DNA from: Alcaligenes sp. SDU_A2
GTDB taxonomy: Bacteria; Pseudomonadota; Gammaproteobacteria; Burkholderiales; Burkholderiaceae_B
Assembly (NCBI RefSeq): GCF_038237375.1
Contig: NZ_CP151273.1
Location: forward strand, 1,488,001-1,552,000
Length of the DNA stretch: 64,000 nucleotides
Direction: 5' to 3'
Part shown: positions 17,303 to 27,329 of the stretch, piece by piece
Layout: each line of letters opens with the position of its first letter
Position numbering within the stretch: position 1 is the first letter of the stretch
Program-made: the position numbers and the translations under genes
Notes under the pieces: generated by a model
Databases searched by the model: none
The model's input: the letters and a program-made list of their open reading frames with translations, nothing else
Told to the model about the DNA's origin: nothing

Positions 17303-17760
17303 TGGACAACGTCCTTGTAGCGGAAGATGCGCAGCAACTGGCCCAGCAGGTCAGCGACCATATGTACGGCAATGACCAGGCCTCGCAGGGCCTGGGCATG
17401 AGCCTGGGCGAGGTTGCGCCCGGGCAGGCCAGCATGAGCATGACGGTGCGCGCCGACATGCTCAATGGCCACAAGACCTGTCACGGCGGGTTTATCTTCG
17501 CCCTGGCCGACAGCACCTTTGCTTTTGCCTGCAACTCCCGCAATGCGCCTACGGTCGCTTCGGGCTGCACCATCGATTATTTGGCTCCTGCCTTTGAAGG
17601 CGATGTGTTGACGGCGCAAGGCGTGGAGGCTTCTCTGGCAGGACGCACCGGGGTTTACGATATTGAAGTGGTGAACCAGAACGGGCGTCGTATCGCTTTG
17701 TTCCGGGGGCGCTCGTACCGCTTGAACGGCACGGTACTGGGCGGAATCGAGAAAAAGTAA
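17302..17760 (+). CDS. paaI: Thioesterase PaaI (hotdog fold)
   Basis: The 152-residue hotdog-fold protein has MLNGHKTCHGGFIFALADSTFAFACNS, the PaaI signature with the HGG turn and catalytic Asp. It hydrolyses stalled hydroxyphenylacetyl-CoA intermediates and frees CoA when the ring epoxide rearranges abortively. The start codon overlaps the paaG stop, so translation is coupled. Confidence 0.95.
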   Translation: MDNVLVAEDAQQLAQQVSDHMYGNDQASQGLGMSLGEVAPGQASMSMTVRADMLNGHKTCHGGFIFALADSTFAFACNSRNAPTVASGCTIDYLAPAFEGDVLTAQGVEASLAGRTGVYDIEVVNQNGRRIALFRGRSYRLNGTVLGGIEKK

Positions 17761-17834
17761 TTTTTATTGACGAGACATACCCTGCAAGCCCGGGGGGCTG
17801 TGAGTTCACACGAGTGGCAGGGCAGGAGTACATC

Positions 17835-19148
17835 ATGACAGCAATTCAAGAACACGTCGGCCGCGATGCCATCGAGCACGCGAGCATTGACGAAATCCGC
17901 AATGTGCAGCTCGAACGCCTGAAATGGACGCTGCGCCATGCTTACGAGAACGTGCCGCATTATCGCCGCAAGTTCGACGAGGCCGGCGTGCATCCCGACG
18001 ATCTCAAGCAGTTGTCCGATCTGTCCAAGTTCCCGTTCACGACCAAGCAGGATCTGCGCGACAACTACCCCTTCAATATGTTTGCCGTACCCCGCGAACA
18101 GGTGGCGCGTGTGCATGCCTCCAGCGGCACCACAGGCAAGCCTACCGTCGTGGGCTACACGGCCAAGGATATTTCCACCTGGGCGGATCTGTTTGCCCGC
18201 TCCATGTGGGCAGCCGGCGCACGGCCGGGCGATATTGCCCATGTGGCCTATGGCTATGGCCTGTTCACGGGCGGCCTGGGCGCGCATTACGGTGCCGAAC
18301 GGTTGGGATGCACGGTCGTTCCTATGTCCGGCGGCCAGACTGAAAAACAGGTTCAGCTGATTCAGGATTTTCGCCCCGACGTGATCATGGTCACGCCGTC
18401 CTACTTCTGCAATATTCTGGAAGAGATGACCCGTCAGGGTATTGATCCACGCGATACCTCTTTGCGCATCGGTATCTTCGGTGCCGAGCCCTGGACGGGG
18501 CAGATGCGGGTGGATATCGAACAGCGCGCCGGCATCGACGCGGTGGATATTTACGGTCTGTCCGAAGTGATGGGGCCGGGTGTGGCTATGGAGTGCGTGG
18601 AAAGCAAGGACGGTCCGGTGGTGTGGGAAGATCACTTCTTTCCCGAGATCATCAATCCCGAAACCGGCGAGCCGGTGGCCGACGGCGAAAGCGGCGAACT
18701 GGTGTTTACCTCGCTCAGCAAAGAAGCCATGCCTGTCATTCGCTATCGCACCCGCGACCTGACGCGTCTGTTGCCGCCCACCTCGCGCAGCATGCGCCGC
18801 ATCGGCAAGATCACTGGCCGCAGCGACGATATGCTGATCGTACGTGGCGTGAACTTGTTCCCCACGCAGGTCGAGGAACTGGTGTTGAAAATGCCGGAAC
18901 TGGGGGCTCAATATCAGTTGGTACTCAGCCGCAAGGGCAATATGGACGAGCTGGAAGTGCTGACCGAAGTGCGTGCCGAGCATAATCATCTGGATCAGGC
19001 GGCCCGCGATCAGTTGGCCAAACGCTTGACCCATTCGATCAAGACTTTCATCGGCGTCAGCGCCCGCGTGCAAGTGCAATCGGCCGGCACGGTTGAGCGT
19101 ACCGTTACCGGCAAGGCCAAGCGCGTCGTGGACAAGCGCAGCTTCTAG
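17835..19148 (+). CDS. paaK: Phenylacetate-CoA ligase
   Basis: The 437-residue adenylating enzyme converts phenylacetate to phenylacetyl-CoA, the first step of the pathway. The phosphate-binding loop SSGTTGKP is at residues 96-103, with YGLSEVMGPGVA and the hinge region GRSDDMLIVRGVNLFPTQVEE further on. CAGGAG precedes ATG 17835. It is the last gene of the operon, 74 bp after paaI, and is followed by a strong terminator. Confidence 0.97.
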   Translation: MTAIQEHVGRDAIEHASIDEIRNVQLERLKWTLRHAYENVPHYRRKFDEAGVHPDDLKQLSDLSKFPFTTKQDLRDNYPFNMFAVPREQVARVHASSGTTGKPTVVGYTAKDISTWADLFARSMWAAGARPGDIAHVAYGYGLFTGGLGAHYGAERLGCTVVPMSGGQTEKQVQLIQDFRPDVIMVTPSYFCNILEEMTRQGIDPRDTSLRIGIFGAEPWTGQMRVDIEQRAGIDAVDIYGLSEVMGPGVAMECVESKDGPVVWEDHFFPEIINPETGEPVADGESGELVFTSLSKEAMPVIRYRTRDLTRLLPPTSRSMRRIGKITGRSDDMLIVRGVNLFPTQVEELVLKMPELGAQYQLVLSRKGNMDELEVLTEVRAEHNHLDQAARDQLAKRLTHSIKTFIGVSARVQVQSAGTVERTVTGKAKRVVDKRSF

Positions 19149-19166
19149 GCGTTTTCTCCGGATGTA

Positions 19167-19196
19167 AAACGGCTCTGCCATGGCAGAGCCGTTTTT
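19167..19196 (+). terminator. Terminator of the paa operon
   Basis: AACGGCTCTGCC / GGCAGAGCCGTT stem with a very short loop followed by TTTT, about 20 bases after the paaK stop. Confidence 0.93.
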
Positions 19197-19274
19197 GTAT
19201 TCGCCCGTCTCACGGTATCATGCAAGCTGGCAGGCGGCGCAAGCCGTCTTTCTGTTTTTTATTGCGGCCCGATC

Positions 19275-19733
19275 ATGTCTTATTCTGTTCCCGGCTCGAT
19301 TGCCGGCATAGGCACCGACTTGATCCGCATCGAGCGGATCGAACGTGCGTTGGCCCGGCATGGCGAGCGCTTTGTGGCCCGCATCTTGGGCGAACAGGAG
19401 CGCATCGTCTATGCGCGCCGGGCAGCACGCGATCCGGCACGCGGCATACGCTATCTGGCCACCCGGTTTGCTGCCAAGGAGGCCTTTTCCAAGGCCATCG
19501 GCCTGGGCATGCACATGCCTATGGCCTGGTCGCGCATGCAGACCTTGAATGCGCCTGGCGGCAAGCCCGTCGTGTGCTTGTCGGAATCGTTGCAAAGCTG
19601 GTACGACGCGCGTTTTGGTACCGCCCATATTTCCCTGACGGACGAGTCCGATCTGGCTATGGCCTTTGTCGTGCTGGAGCATAAAATGGCTGCCGCTTCT
19701 CCTATTTCTCTATCCGAGTCCGAAACCTCATGA
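19275..19733 (+). CDS. acpS: Holo-[acyl-carrier-protein] synthase
   Basis: The 152-residue protein transfers 4'-phosphopantetheine from CoA to acyl carrier protein. The N-terminal [13 protein letters not shown] and the internal [19 protein letters not shown] are the two Mg-binding motifs of AcpS. The gene is first in a tight run with nagZ and uvrC, an arrangement common in this bacterial group. It shares four bases (ATGA) with nagZ. Confidence 0.96.
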   Translation: MSYSVPGSIAGIGTDLIRIERIERALARHGERFVARILGEQERIVYARRAARDPARGIRYLATRFAAKEAFSKAIGLGMHMPMAWSRMQTLNAPGGKPVVCLSESLQSWYDARFGTAHISLTDESDLAMAFVVLEHKMAAASPISLSESETS

Positions 19734-20785
19734 GTCCTTCTTCGCAAGCAGTATTGCCGCCCGGTCCGGTCATGGTCGACGTACAGGGCTTTACCCTGAC
19801 CGAGCAAGAACGTCAGCGCCTGCGTCATCCGCTGGTCGGTGGCGTTATCCTGTTCAGCCGCAACTTCGAGAGTCGCGCTCAACTGACGGCCTTGTGCCAG
19901 GCCATTCATGCCGAGCGCGACGAGCCGCTGCTGATTGCCGTTGATCACGAAGGCGGTCGCGTGCAACGCTTCCGAGAAGACGGCTTCACTACCTTGCCAG
20001 CCATGAGCCAGTTGGGCCAGCTATGGACGCGGGATGCCGTCAAAGCGGCCGCCGTGGCCGCTGATACCGGTTATGTGCTGGCGGCCGAACTGCGCGCCTG
20101 CGGCGTGGACATGAGCTTTACGCCTGTCCTGGATTTGGATTGGGGGGTCAGCAAAGTCATCGGTGACCGGGCCTTTCATCGCAGCCCGCGTGCGGTGGCC
20201 ATGTTGGCAGCCGGATTGATCCGAGGATTGAACAAAGCGGGCATGGCGGCTTGCGGCAAGCATTTTCCGGGACATGGTGGTGTAGAGGCTGATTCGCATC
20301 ACGAAATTCCTGTGGACGATCGTCCCCTGGAGCAGATTTTGGACGAAGATGCCGCCCCTTACGGTTGGCTGGGCACCTTGCAGTTGCCGTCCGTCATGCC
20401 GGCGCACGTGATTTACTCCAAGGTGGACCCCAATCCGGCCGGATTTTCGCCTTACTGGATTGGACGCGTGCTGCGCAAAGCCCTGGCTTACGACGGCGTG
20501 GTGTTTTCGGACGACCTGACCATGGAAGGCGCGTCGGTAGCCGGCGATATTCTGGACCGCGCCAAGGCGGCATTGGGTGCCGGTTGCGATATGGTGCTGG
20601 TGTGCAACCGTCCCGATCTGGCCGACGAGCTGCTGGCGCGCCTGGAGTTCACGCCGTCACCCGAATCCATTGAACGCATCCGTAAGCTGATGCCCACGAC
20701 CCCCGCCCTGGACTGGGACGCCCTGCAGGCGGACGAGCACTATCAATATGCCCGCGGACTTCAATCTAAAATCCTTTCTGTCTGA
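19730..20785 (+). CDS. nagZ: Beta-N-acetylhexosaminidase (cell-wall recycling)
   Basis: The 351-residue glycoside hydrolase family 3 enzyme removes GlcNAc from anhydro-muropeptides in the cytosol. Conserved elements are [29 protein letters not shown] (the loop with the catalytic His) and the nucleophile segment [10 protein letters not shown]. The start overlaps acpS. The last 38 bases overlap the beginning of uvrC in another frame. Confidence 0.97.
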   Translation: MSPSSQAVLPPGPVMVDVQGFTLTEQERQRLRHPLVGGVILFSRNFESRAQLTALCQAIHAERDEPLLIAVDHEGGRVQRFREDGFTTLPAMSQLGQLWTRDAVKAAAVAADTGYVLAAELRACGVDMSFTPVLDLDWGVSKVIGDRAFHRSPRAVAMLAAGLIRGLNKAGMAACGKHFPGHGGVEADSHHEIPVDDRPLEQILDEDAAPYGWLGTLQLPSVMPAHVIYSKVDPNPAGFSPYWIGRVLRKALAYDGVVFSDDLTMEGASVAGDILDRAKAALGAGCDMVLVCNRPDLADELLARLEFTPSPESIERIRKLMPTTPALDWDALQADEHYQYARGLQSKILSV

Positions 20786-22571
20786 GCTGCCGAATCTGCC
20801 GGGTGTGTACCGGCATATCGATGCGCAGGGCGAGGTCTTGTATGTGGGTAAGGCCCGCGACCTGAAGCGCCGCGTCAGTTCTTATTTCCAGAAAAACCTC
20901 AGCAGCCCGCGCATCGCCTTGATGGTGGCGCGGGTAGCGCGCATCGAAGTGACGGTCACCCGCAGCGAGGCCGAGGCCTTGCTGTTGGAAAACAACCTGA
21001 TCAAGCGTCTGCGGCCGCGCTACAACATCTTGTTCCGGGACGACAAGTCCTACCCCTATCTGTTGATCAGCGCCCACGAAGCGCCGCGCATCGCTTATTA
21101 CCGGGGCAGCACCAGCGGCAAAGGGCATTTTTTTGGTCCCTATCCCAACTCCTGGGCCGTGCGCGAAACCATACAGATCCTGCAACGGGTCTTTCGGCTG
21201 CGCACCTGTGAAGACAGCGTGTACGCCAACCGTACGCGCCCCTGTCTGCTGCACCAGATCGGGCGCTGTTCCGCGCCGTGCGTGAATCTGGTTCCGCCCG
21301 AGCAATATCAGCAGGACGTGCAGCGTGCCATTCGCTTTCTGGATGGTCATACGTCGGAAATTCTGGATGATCTGCAGGCACGCATGATGCAGGCTTCCGA
21401 AAACCTGGATTTCGAGCAGGCTGCGGCCTTGCGCGACCAAATGAAGGCCTTGTCCGCCGTGCTGCACCAGCAGAGCATGGAGCAGGTAGGCAACGATGAT
21501 GTGGACATCATTGTCGTGGCCAATGCGGGCGGTAAGTTCTGTGTCAACTTGGCGATGGTGCGCGGCGGCCGTCATCTGGGCGACAGGGCGTTCTTTCCCA
21601 CCCATATCAACGAGGACACCCCGGGCGATGTGTTGGCCGCCTTTGTGGCCCAGCATTATCTGGAACGTCGCATGCCGCCCGTGCTGGTCTGTTCGCATGC
21701 CTTGCCCGATGCCGATCTGCTGACCTTGTTGGCCGAACAGACCGGCGTCAAGGCGCGGGTGCTGATTCGGCCGCAAGGCATGCGCAAGACCTGGCTGGAG
21801 CAGGCAGGCAAGAATGCCGAACTGGCCCTGGCCCGCGCACTGGGCGAATCGACGGCACGAGCCGGTCGTACCCTGGCGCTGGCGCAGGCCCTGGAGCTGG
21901 ATCTGGACGATGCCCAGCTCGATGCCCTGCATATTGAATGCTTTGACATCAGCCATACGGCAGGCGAAGCCACCCAAGCCTCGTGTGTCGTCTACAAGCA
22001 GCATGCCATGCAGCCTTCCTTGTATCGCCGTTACAACATTGCCGGCATTACGCCGGGCGATGACTACGCCGCCATGCGACAGGTGCTGAACCGGCGCTTT
22101 GCGCGGGTGGCCGAAGGCCTGGCCGAATTACCCGATATCGTGCTGATCGACGGCGGCAAAGGGCAGGTCGAGATTGCCCGGCAGGTTTTCGTCGAGCTGG
22201 GCCTGGATATCCATGTGCTGGTGGGGGTGGCAAAAGGCGAGAAGCGCAAGGTGGGCCTGGAAACCTTGGTCTTTGCCGACGACAGGCCGGCTGTGGCCTT
22301 GGGCGTGGAGTCGGCTGCGCTGATGCTGGTGGCGCAGGTGCGCGACGAGGCCCATCGTTTTGCCATTACCGGCATGCGTGCCCAGCGTGCCAAAACGCGC
22401 AATGTGTCGCGCCTGGAAGACATCGAAGGGGTTGGTGCCAAGCGGCGTCAGCGCTTGCTGGCGCGTTTTGGCGGTTTCAGCGGTGTGGCCGATGCCGGTA
22501 TTGACGAGCTCAGTTCGGTTGAGGGAATTTCGACCGAGCTGGCCGAGCGCATTTATCATGCTTTACGATAG
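20748..22571 (+). CDS. uvrC: Excinuclease ABC subunit C
   Basis: The 607-residue nuclease makes both incisions in nucleotide excision repair. It has an N-terminal GIY-YIG domain ([20 protein letters not shown]), a Cys-rich part ([17 protein letters not shown]), a UVR helix pair near 210, an RNase-H-like endonuclease domain ([22 protein letters not shown]) and two C-terminal helix-hairpin-helix motifs. The start inside nagZ gives [23 protein letters not shown], the normal N-terminus. No LexA box is visible near it. Confidence 0.97.
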   Translation: MPADFNLKSFLSELPNLPGVYRHIDAQGEVLYVGKARDLKRRVSSYFQKNLSSPRIALMVARVARIEVTVTRSEAEALLLENNLIKRLRPRYNILFRDDKSYPYLLISAHEAPRIAYYRGSTSGKGHFFGPYPNSWAVRETIQILQRVFRLRTCEDSVYANRTRPCLLHQIGRCSAPCVNLVPPEQYQQDVQRAIRFLDGHTSEILDDLQARMMQASENLDFEQAAALRDQMKALSAVLHQQSMEQVGNDDVDIIVVANAGGKFCVNLAMVRGGRHLGDRAFFPTHINEDTPGDVLAAFVAQHYLERRMPPVLVCSHALPDADLLTLLAEQTGVKARVLIRPQGMRKTWLEQAGKNAELALARALGESTARAGRTLALAQALELDLDDAQLDALHIECFDISHTAGEATQASCVVYKQHAMQPSLYRRYNIAGITPGDDYAAMRQVLNRRFARVAEGLAELPDIVLIDGGKGQVEIARQVFVELGLDIHVLVGVAKGEKRKVGLETLVFADDRPAVALGVESAALMLVAQVRDEAHRFAITGMRAQRAKTRNVSRLEDIEGVGAKRRQRLLARFGGFSGVADAGIDELSSVEGISTELAERIYHALR

Positions 22572-22607
22572 GCGTAAGCCTTTGTCTATTTAGGTTGGTA
22601 TCTCTTT

Positions 22608-23180
22608 ATGCCTTTCAATCTGCCCATTGCCCTTACGTGGCTTCGCATCATCCTGATCCCCCTGATCGTGGCGCTGTATTACCTGCCCGATAGCTGGCTG
22701 TCCGAACCTTCGCGCGACTTGTGGGCGGCTCTGGTTTTTATCGTGGCGGCGCTGACCGACTGGTTCGATGGGTGGCTGGCACGGCGCTGGAACCAGACAT
22801 CGTCCTTCGGCGCATTTCTGGACCCGGTGGCCGACAAGCTGATGGTCGGGGCAGCCTTGCTGGTCCTGCTGGATCTGAATCGGGTGGATGCCTTCATTGC
22901 CCTGATCATCATCGGGCGTGAAATTACCATTTCTGCATTGCGGGAATGGATGGCCAAGATCGGTGCCAGTGGTAGTGTGGCTGTTCACCGGCTCGGCAAA
23001 TTCAAAACGGCGGCGCAGATGGTTGCTATTCCCTGCCTGCTGTATTGGCATCCCATCATGGGCTTGCCGACCCGTATCATCGGCCAGGCGCTTATTGTCG
23101 TGGCCGCCGTCCTAACGGTCTGGTCCATGTGCTATTACTTGCAAAAGGCCTGGCCAGAGATCAAGAAAAAACAGGTCTAG
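22608..23180 (+). CDS. pgsA: CDP-diacylglycerol-glycerol-3-phosphate 3-phosphatidyltransferase
   Basis: The 190-residue inner-membrane enzyme makes phosphatidylglycerophosphate. The CDP-alcohol phosphotransferase motif is complete (LTDWFDGWLARRW, then GAFLDPVADK). Four or more membrane spans are predicted. It starts 36 bp after uvrC and is followed after two bases by the MFS gene. Confidence 0.96.
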   Translation: MPFNLPIALTWLRIILIPLIVALYYLPDSWLSEPSRDLWAALVFIVAALTDWFDGWLARRWNQTSSFGAFLDPVADKLMVGAALLVLLDLNRVDAFIALIIIGREITISALREWMAKIGASGSVAVHRLGKFKTAAQMVAIPCLLYWHPIMGLPTRIIGQALIVVAAVLTVWSMCYYLQKAWPEIKKKQV

Positions 23181-23182
23181 GC

Positions 23183-24436
23183 ATGTCTGATACGCAATCC
23201 ACGACGCTCGATAGGCAGCAAGAACTTGGTTCACAGGACTGGCAAGTCATCGGCGTCGTGGGTATTGCGCACGCCAGTTCGCATTTTTTTCAGCTGATCC
23301 TGCCCACCTTGTATATCTCGCTCAGTCAGGAGTTCAACTACGACTTTCTGACACTGGGCGGCTTGGTTACCGCGTTTTATCTGGTCTCTTGCCTGGGGCA
23401 GGCTTCATCGGGTTTTCTGGTCGATCGCGTCGGAGCGGTGCCGGTGCTCAAAGTGGGCCTGGCCTGTTTTGTAAGCGCGGCCTTGTTGATCGGCTTGGCC
23501 AATGGCTATGTCATGTTGCTGGCTGCCGCCTTGATCGGCGGGGTGGGGAATGCGGTCTTTCATCCGGTGGACTACTCCATCATCAACCATCGCGTCAGTC
23601 CGGCGCGTCTGGGCCATGCCTTCAGCACGCACGGCCTGACCGGCAATCTGGGCTGGGCGCTGACGCCGGTTTTCATTACCACGCTCACTATTTACTTTGG
23701 CTGGCGGATAGCCGTGCTGGCCGCTGCCGCCCTGATTGGCGCAGTCTTGATGTTGGTGCTGTTCAACCAGCATGCGCTGGCCGGGACATCGCCGATGCGC
23801 GGGGCGCGCGCGGCGCGGCAGCCGCATAAAGAACCGATCTGGACCACCTTGTCCACTTTATTGTCACGCCCTGCGCTGTGGGGGGCGTTTCTGTTCTTCG
23901 CCTTTGCCACGGCGGCAATGGCCGTGGTGCAGAACTATACGATTCCCATGCTGCACACCACCTATGGTATCGACAAGGTCGTGGCAGGTTCGGCCCTGTC
24001 TGGGTATATGCTGGCCTCGGCCACCGGCATGCTGGTCGGGGGATTCATTGCCTCCAGCACGCCGCGTTCCGAATTGATCGTGTTTGTCTCTCTGATCGTG
24101 TCCGGCACCTTACTGCTGGTCTTGGGGGCTGGCTGGGTGGCACCAGCATCGGCGTTGTTCTTTGTAGGGGCGGCCGGGTTCTGTTCGGGTATTGCTTCGC
24201 CCTCGCGCGATATGTTGATCCGCCGTGTCACGCCCAAAGGGGCTACTGGTGCCGTATACGGATTGGTGTATTCGGGCATGGATGTCGGCTCGTCCCTGGC
24301 TCCGGTCGGGTTTGGCTTGCTGCTGGACGCGGGCTTGAGCCAGGCCCCCTGGTGGGGGGCCGCCATCGGCTACTGGACGGCAGCAGGGCTGGCTGTTTAC
24401 GTGGCATCGACGGTGACGCGCGCCGCGCCTCGCTAA
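23183..24436 (+). CDS. MFS transporter, fosmidomycin-resistance (Fsr)-like
   Basis: The 417-residue protein has about 12 membrane spans in two halves separated by a basic loop near 210-225. The first span contains HASSHFFQLILPTLY and is followed by GFLVDRVGAVPVLKVGL, the loop 2-3 signature region, as in Fsr-type exporters. I start at ATG 23183, two bases after the pgsA stop; longer in-frame extensions overlap pgsA. Substrate unknown; drug or metabolite efflux is an inference. Confidence 0.82.
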   Translation: MSDTQSTTLDRQQELGSQDWQVIGVVGIAHASSHFFQLILPTLYISLSQEFNYDFLTLGGLVTAFYLVSCLGQASSGFLVDRVGAVPVLKVGLACFVSAALLIGLANGYVMLLAAALIGGVGNAVFHPVDYSIINHRVSPARLGHAFSTHGLTGNLGWALTPVFITTLTIYFGWRIAVLAAAALIGAVLMLVLFNQHALAGTSPMRGARAARQPHKEPIWTTLSTLLSRPALWGAFLFFAFATAAMAVVQNYTIPMLHTTYGIDKVVAGSALSGYMLASATGMLVGGFIASSTPRSELIVFVSLIVSGTLLLVLGAGWVAPASALFFVGAAGFCSGIASPSRDMLIRRVTPKGATGAVYGLVYSGMDVGSSLAPVGFGLLLDAGLSQAPWWGAAIGYWTAAGLAVYVASTVTRAAPR

Positions 24437-24583
24437 ACGGCATTATTTAGAAATACGAAATCGTCGCTCTGGCGCAGGCACTGCCGGTGTGTGGGCAATG
24501 CCTGATCCTGGATTGGAGGTTCCGCTCGTGTTTGCTCTGTCTTTGCGCGCAGCCTTGCGCCCGAAAGAGCATAAAGAATGCTT

Positions 24584-25411
24584 TTACTGCCGGGCCAGGC
24601 GCGGTTCGTCCACGCTGTCCGGATGACTGCTGCGCCAGGGGTTGATGTCCAGGCCGCCGCGACGCGTGTAGCGCGCATACACCAGCAGGCGCTCTGGACG
24701 GCAGCCTTGCATGATGTCGCTGTAAAGCCGCTCGACGCAGTGCTCGTGAAACTCCGTATGGCGACGTAGCGAGACGATATAGCGCAGCAAAGAGGCCGGA
24801 TCGATCTGCGGGCCGGTGTAGCGCACTTGTACGCTGCCCCAGTCGGGCTGGCCCGTCACCGGACAATTGGATTTGAGCAAATCGGACATCAGCGTCTCGC
24901 TTACCGTGGCAGCATCGGGCAGGCAGCGCAGCATGTCCTTCTGTGGCGTGTAGTCGCGGATCTCGATATCCAGTTGATCAATGCATACCCCCTCCAGTAT
25001 GCCTATCTGCTGGCCCTGCAGCGCATCCAGCGGCAGCAGAGTCACTTCCACGGGGGCACCGGCGACGGCGCTCAGGTCCTGAGCCATGCGCTGTCGCAGC
25101 GTGTCGGCGTCTTCCACGATTTCATCGTTGAACGAGTTCAGATAGAGCTTGAAGGATTTGGATTCGATGATGCGGGGGCTGTTCCAGGGAATCGTGAAGC
25201 GAGCCAGGGCCACTACAGGCTTGCCTTTGGGGTTGAGCCAGGATAGTTCGTAGCCGTTCCAGATATCGGCACCATGCCATTGTGCCGGCACGTGCAGGGC
25301 TTGCCGGTTTAATGAGCGTTCGATGCCAAACAGCACGCCCGGATCGTAGCGGCTGGGGTAGACCACGTCGTGGCCCAAAGGGGAGTCGTTCAGGGGAGAG
25401 TGATTCTTCAT
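24584..25411 (-). CDS. queF: NADPH-dependent 7-cyano-7-deazaguanine reductase (long type)
   Basis: The 275-residue protein reduces preQ0 to preQ1 in queuosine synthesis. The NADPH motif ESKSFKLY is at 83-90, the catalytic Cys183 lies in SNCPVTGQPDWG, and FHEHCVER is at 221-228. The length and tandem-domain form match E. coli QueF. ATG 25411 gives MKNHSPLNDSPLG; a longer reading from 25492 adds unrelated residues. The gene converges on the MFS gene. Another queuosine gene, queH, lies at 37964. I see no preQ1 riboswitch upstream. Confidence 0.97.
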   Translation of the reverse strand: MKNHSPLNDSPLGHDVVYPSRYDPGVLFGIERSLNRQALHVPAQWHGADIWNGYELSWLNPKGKPVVALARFTIPWNSPRIIESKSFKLYLNSFNDEIVEDADTLRQRMAQDLSAVAGAPVEVTLLPLDALQGQQIGILEGVCIDQLDIEIRDYTPQKDMLRCLPDAATVSETLMSDLLKSNCPVTGQPDWGSVQVRYTGPQIDPASLLRYIVSLRRHTEFHEHCVERLYSDIMQGCRPERLLVYARYTRRGGLDINPWRSSHPDSVDEPRLARQ

Positions 25412-25723
25412 AGATTCAGAAGGCAAAACAGTGCCAGTCGATAAAGTGCACACGGGCTGTAGCCGGGACACGAGACATCTATTATCCCACATGGTGAAAC
25501 ATCCATACCAGTATGCAGAAAATAGCTGCTGCGACGCAGGGGATTTTTTTTCACAAAAGGGTATGGCGTTTCGTATCTCGAAATTTAATAATTAATTCGT
25601 TGATTATAAAGATAAAAATAATTAGTCTTGTATAAGATATAAAACATCATTGCAATGCAGCATTTATATAGACTGTAGTCATCTGTTCAACGTCATCTCT
25701 GATCTTAATTACAGGAGTCAACC
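25412..25723. promoter_or_regulatory. AT-rich queF/aceA divergent intergenic region
   Basis: These 312 bp separate the divergent queF and aceA genes. From about 25580 to 25680 the sequence is strikingly AT-rich for this genome and holds several TATAA-like elements. An imperfect palindrome TCTTGTATAAGA at 25626-25637 is a candidate operator for aceA. I see no small gene or terminator here. An ACAGGAG ribosome site precedes aceA. Confidence 0.55.
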
Positions 25724-27031
25724 ATGAATGCTCGTGAAGCTGAAATCCGCAATCTGCAAAAGCGCTGGGCCGAAGATCCTCGCTGGCAGGGTGTCAAACG
25801 CGGCTACAGCGCGGAAGAAGTCATCCGCCTGCGCGGCTCTTTGGTCGAAGAACATACACTGGCGCGGCGTGGTGCAGAGCGTCTTTGGCAGTCCATCAAC
25901 CAGGAGCCCTTCGTTAACGCCCTGGGCGCCTTGACCGGCAACCAAGCCATGCAGCAGGTCAAAGCCGGCCTGAAGGCGATTTACCTGTCCGGCTGGCAGG
26001 TGGCGGGCGATGCCAACTCGGCTGGCGAAATGTATCCTGATCAGTCCCTGTACCCCGTCAACTCGGTGCCCTCCGTTGTGCGTCGCATCAACAACTCCTT
26101 GGCGCGCTGTGACCAGATCCAGTGGATGGAAGGCGTCAATCCAGGCGACGAAAGCTACATTGATTATTTTGCTCCTATCGTGGCCGATGCCGAAGCCGGT
26201 TTTGGCGGCGTGCTCAATGCGTTCGAGCTGATGAAAGCCATGATTGCCGCCGGTGCCGCCGGTGTGCACTTTGAAGATCAATTGGCTTCGGCCAAGAAAT
26301 GCGGTCACCTTGGTGGCAAAGTGCTGGTGCCCACACGCGAAGCCGTCTCCAAGCTGGTCGCCGCCCGCCTGGCCGCCGACGTCATGGACGTGCCCACCAT
26401 TTTGGTTGCCCGCACCGACGCCGATGCAGCCGACTTGATCACCAGCGACGTGGACGAGTACGACCGCCCCTTCATTCTGGAAGAGCGTACGGTCGAAGGT
26501 TTTTACCGCACGCGTGCCGGCTTGGATCAGGCCATTGCCCGTGGTTTGGCCTACGCCCCCTATGCAGACCTGGTCTGGTGCGAAACCTCCACGCCCAATC
26601 TGGAATACGCCCGTCAGTTCGCGGAAGCCATTCACCGCCAGTTCCCCGGCAAAATGCTGGCCTACAACTGCTCGCCGTCCTTTAACTGGAAAAAGAACCT
26701 GGACGATGCCACGATCGCCAAGTTCCAGCGTGAACTCGGTGCCATGGGTTACAAGTTCCAGTTCATCACGCTGGCCGGCTTCCATGCATTGAACTACGGT
26801 ATGTTCGAATTGGCCCACGGCTATGCTCGCAAGCAGATGAGCGCCTTCGTGCAACTGCAGGAAAAAGAGTTTGCCGCCGCTGATCTGGGCTTTACGGCTG
26901 TCAAGCACCAGCGTGAAGTGGGTACGGGCTATTTCGATGCCGTGACCCAGACCGTTGAAGCTGGCAAGTCGTCTACGACGGCACTGGCAGGTTCTACCGA
27001 GGCACAGCAGTTCGCTGGCTCGGAAGCGTAA
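25724..27031 (+). CDS. aceA: Isocitrate lyase
   Basis: The 435-residue enzyme of the glyoxylate bypass cleaves isocitrate to glyoxylate and succinate. The signature KKCGH is at 191-195 with catalytic Cys193; [17 protein letters not shown] and [12 protein letters not shown] are further family segments. It allows growth on acetate and on compounds degraded to acetyl-CoA, including phenylacetate. No malate synthase or isocitrate dehydrogenase kinase gene is next to it. Confidence 0.97.
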   Translation: MNAREAEIRNLQKRWAEDPRWQGVKRGYSAEEVIRLRGSLVEEHTLARRGAERLWQSINQEPFVNALGALTGNQAMQQVKAGLKAIYLSGWQVAGDANSAGEMYPDQSLYPVNSVPSVVRRINNSLARCDQIQWMEGVNPGDESYIDYFAPIVADAEAGFGGVLNAFELMKAMIAAGAAGVHFEDQLASAKKCGHLGGKVLVPTREAVSKLVAARLAADVMDVPTILVARTDADAADLITSDVDEYDRPFILEERTVEGFYRTRAGLDQAIARGLAYAPYADLVWCETSTPNLEYARQFAEAIHRQFPGKMLAYNCSPSFNWKKNLDDATIAKFQRELGAMGYKFQFITLAGFHALNYGMFELAHGYARKQMSAFVQLQEKEFAAADLGFTAVKHQREVGTGYFDAVTQTVEAGKSSTTALAGSTEAQQFAGSEA

Positions 27032-27069
27032 TCGGGGAGGGTGCCTGTGCTGGGCACCACCGCGATGCA

Positions 27070-27110
27070 GGCAGCCCGTCGGACCGCTCCAGCCGACGGG
27101 CTGCCTTTTT
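27070..27110 (+). terminator. Terminator after aceA
   Basis: GCAGCCCGTCGG / CCGACGGGCTGC 12-bp stem with a 10-nt loop followed by CTTTTTG. Confidence 0.92.
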
Positions 27111-27203
27111 GTGTGCGTAGCGCGGACACATATAAGAACCCGTTTATTAATTACTTTAATTTATTAAGTGGGCTGACTTTCTGCTGCTTCGGCTATAAAA
27201 TCA

Positions 27204-27295
27204 TGGCAAGCAAAAAAAAGAGGCTGCCAGCGGCAGCCTAAAGCATTGAACAGTTGATGCCGTGTTGGGGGGATAACGGCCTGAACAAGATGCGT
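27204..27295 (-). ncRNA. Candidate FNR-activated small RNA with C-rich loop
   Basis: An intrinsic terminator reads leftward (minus strand): stem AGGCTGCC / GGCAGCCT at 27221-27239, loop of three, followed by CTTTTTTTT. No minus-strand gene exists to its right that it could serve. Going upstream, TATCGT (27308-27303) and the perfect FNR box at 27330-27343 give a class II FNR promoter with the start near 27295. The resulting RNA would be about 84 nt. It contains a 5-bp hairpin (GCCGU / ACGGC) whose 12-nt loop carries six consecutive C residues, a shape known from small RNAs that pair with ribosome-binding sites. Prediction only. Confidence 0.5.
27212..27239 (-). terminator. Minus-strand intrinsic terminator without an upstream gene
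   Basis: Perfect 8-bp stem with 3-nt loop and an eight-T tract on the minus strand. It does not serve aceA, which has its own terminator. Confidence 0.75.
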
Positions 27296-27329
27296 ATGGA
27301 CAACGATATAGGAAGCAAGCAAAGTCGTA

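Noticed and set aside
24566-24590. Hairpin between the MFS gene and queF as a terminator
   Set aside because: Only a 5-bp stem with a short T run; too weak to call.
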